Shown piece after piece: positions 62,926 to 64,000 of a stretch of 64,000 bases of DNA. Origin of the DNA: CAADGV01 sp040290295. GTDB taxonomy: Bacteria; Bacteroidota; Ignavibacteria; UBA10030; UBA6906. The notes beneath the pieces were generated by a model that worked only from the letters and a program-made list of their open reading frames with translations, did not search any database and had not been told where the DNA came from. The stretch covers positions 1-64,000 of the forward strand of contig PSMW01000007.1 in the NCBI GenBank assembly GCA_040290295.1, written 5' to 3'. A program made the translations under genes and the position numbers. The first letter of the stretch is position 1. Each line of letters begins with the position of its first letter.

Positions 62926-63425
62926 AGCTGCTGCGATCGCTCGACCGCGTGTTGGTCAAGATCGAAACGGCGCTGCTGGTCGTCTTCCTGTCGGTGATGA
63001 TCCTCTTGGCGTTCTCGCAGGTGGTGTTGCGCAACGTCTTCGGGATCGGCTTCCTGTGGGCTGATCCGCTGGTTCGTCATCTCGTGCTCTGGGTTGGATT
63101 CTTCGGGGCGGCGGTTGCCACGCACGAGGAACGACACATCGGTATCGATGCTCTCACGAGGTTCTTCTCACCACGCATCAAATCCGCAGCGCACATGCTC
63201 ACCTCGCTCTTCGCTATCGTTGTCTGCCTTTTTCTCGCCGATGCGGCGCTGGTGTTCCTGCGCGACGAGCAAGCCTCCGGCAGCGACTTCATGGCGAACG
63301 TGCCAACGTGGATCGCGCTCCTTGTTATCCCGACGGGCTACGTGCTGATGGCATTCCATTTCTTGGTGAAAAGTATCGAACACGTGCTGCGTCTTGCGGG
63401 GAAAGGAGAGGGTGCCTCGTCATGA
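62922..63425 (+). CDS. dctQ: TRAP transporter small membrane subunit (DctQ)
   Basis: A 167-residue four-helix membrane protein (segments near 16-36, 46-64, 87-107 and 130-150) with the family motif ATHEERHIGIDAL. It pairs with DctM to couple Na+ gradient to uptake. ATGA overlaps on both sides show tight coupling with dctP and dctM. Confidence 0.92.
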   Translation: MKLLRSLDRVLVKIETALLVVFLSVMILLAFSQVVLRNVFGIGFLWADPLVRHLVLWVGFFGAAVATHEERHIGIDALTRFFSPRIKSAAHMLTSLFAIVVCLFLADAALVFLRDEQASGSDFMANVPTWIALLVIPTGYVLMAFHFLVKSIEHVLRLAGKGEGASS

Positions 63426-64000
63426 GCATGCTGTTGATCGGATTACTCCTGTTGCTCTTGATGTTGCTCGGAGCGCCGCTCTTTGCCGTCATCGGCGCGG
63501 TGGCGATGGTGAGCTTTGCTGCCGAGGGCATCGAATCCTCGGCGGTGATGGTGGAGTTGTATCGCATCGGTAGCAATCCCACGCTTGTTGCCATTCCCCT
63601 TTTCACGTTTGCAGGCTACGTTCTGGCCGAGAGCAAAACGCCACAGCGCTTGGTCAATCTTGCACGCGCGTTCTTCGGTTCGTTCAGCGGTGGCCTCGCT
63701 GTGGTGGCGCTCGTGACGTGCGCGATCTTCACCGCGTTCACGGGGGCGTCGGGCGTCACCATCGTGGCGTTGGGGGGACTGCTGTTTCCCATCTTGTTGA
63801 AGGAACAGTACCCCGAAAAGTTTTCGCTCGGACTCATCACCACCTCAGGCAGTTTGGGTTTGCTCTTTCCGCCAAGCCTCCCGTTGATTCTGTACTCCGT
63901 GACATCGAAGCTGAGCATCGACCAACTGTTTGCCGCCGGCTTGATACCGGGACTTCTGCTCGTCGTGATCTTGTCGGCGTACGGTGTGCGGCAAGGAAAA
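63422..64000 (+). CDS. dctM: TRAP transporter large membrane subunit (DctM), cut by the window edge
   Basis: The first 193 codons are present and open to the edge. The protein begins MSMLLIGLLLLLLM and shows several membrane segments plus the conserved FTAFTGASGVTIVALGG and GSLGLLFPPSLPLILY motifs of the DctM permease (usual length about 425). The start overlaps the dctQ stop as ATGA. It is the sodium-coupled transport subunit of the TRAP system. Confidence 0.93.
   Translation, partial: MSMLLIGLLLLLLMLLGAPLFAVIGAVAMVSFAAEGIESSAVMVELYRIGSNPTLVAIPLFTFAGYVLAESKTPQRLVNLARAFFGSFSGGLAVVALVTCAIFTAFTGASGVTIVALGGLLFPILLKEQYPEKFSLGLITTSGSLGLLFPPSLPLILYSVTSKLSIDQLFAAGLIPGLLLVVILSAYGVRQGK

Noticed and set aside
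1..64000. CRISPR arrays, tRNA, rRNA, integrase or transposase genes
   Set aside because: Looked for by eye on both strands. No regularly spaced repeats, cloverleaf-like ends or mobile-element enzymes were found. A tRNA scan would be needed to exclude a missed tRNA.

Overview
The window is a gene-dense chromosomal segment (roughly 55% G+C by eye) from a Gram-negative heterotroph, most likely of the Bacteroidota/Chlorobiota/Ignavibacteria/Kapabacteria assemblage. The evidence is a TonB-dependent receptor with an N-terminal carboxypeptidase-regulatory domain, a full aerotolerance (Bat) operon, a Bacteroidota-type b558 succinate dehydrogenase/fumarate reductase, and a recurring promoter pattern (TTG, about 20 nt, TAnnTT) resembling the Bacteroides -33/-7 consensus. 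I cannot fix the phylum from sequence alone. I found no rRNA, tRNA, CRISPR array, prophage or intact insertion sequence.

Layout. 1-416: short repeats, no gene. 417-5949 (minus): three secreted alpha-glucan-related proteins joined by 4-base stop/start overlaps (pseudo-esterase, esterase, GH133-type glucosidase). 6078-7153: uridine kinase and a single-domain response regulator. 7265-12312: uppP, then an S-component-like membrane protein, a NusG-domain-II protein, an ApbE flavin transferase and two ECF ATPases, meeting a convergent ecfT. 12376-14576: a degenerate receiver protein, then queE-queC. 14640-16693: class I fumarase and ferritin. 16738-18375: a decayed stretch with an alpha/beta-hydrolase remnant and a doubly broken ychF. 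18372-22310: TonB receptor and an SGNH-hydrolase lipoprotein. 22510-27551: sdhCAB followed by a frameshifted membrane protein. 27648-31237: unknown protein, obgE and an orphan FecCD permease. 31296-34221: fbp, a YbgF-like lipoprotein and an ATP-grasp protein.

34331-42691 is one long operon: MoxR ATPase, DUF58, a BatD-like membrane protein, BatA, BatB, BatC, BatD and BatE. 42772-51059 holds a glutathione peroxidase, a DksA-type zinc-finger protein, a carbamoyltransferase with altered ornithine motifs, a Trp-rich DUF6600-like protein, a lipoprotein, mdh, rplU-rpmA, a PAP2 phosphatase and rsmA. 51106-57980: AsmA-like protein divergent from typA-glgP. 58055-60875: a Lys/Ala/Glu-rich secreted protein and an OmpR-type two-component system. 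61011-64000: a TRAP transporter (TatT, DctP, DctQ, partial DctM) that runs off the right edge.

Together the genes describe central carbon metabolism (fumarase, Sdh, Mdh, Fbp), glycogen/alpha-glucan turnover (GlgP, secreted glucosidase), envelope maintenance (UppP, AsmA, PAP2, Bat, YbgF) and solute uptake (TonB, TRAP, ECF, FecCD). The points most worth a second look are the flavin/ECF cluster at 8239-12312, the active-site-less esterase at 4714, the altered carbamoyltransferase at 44074, the broken ychF, and the window-wide promoter pattern that implies a leaderless queE transcript.
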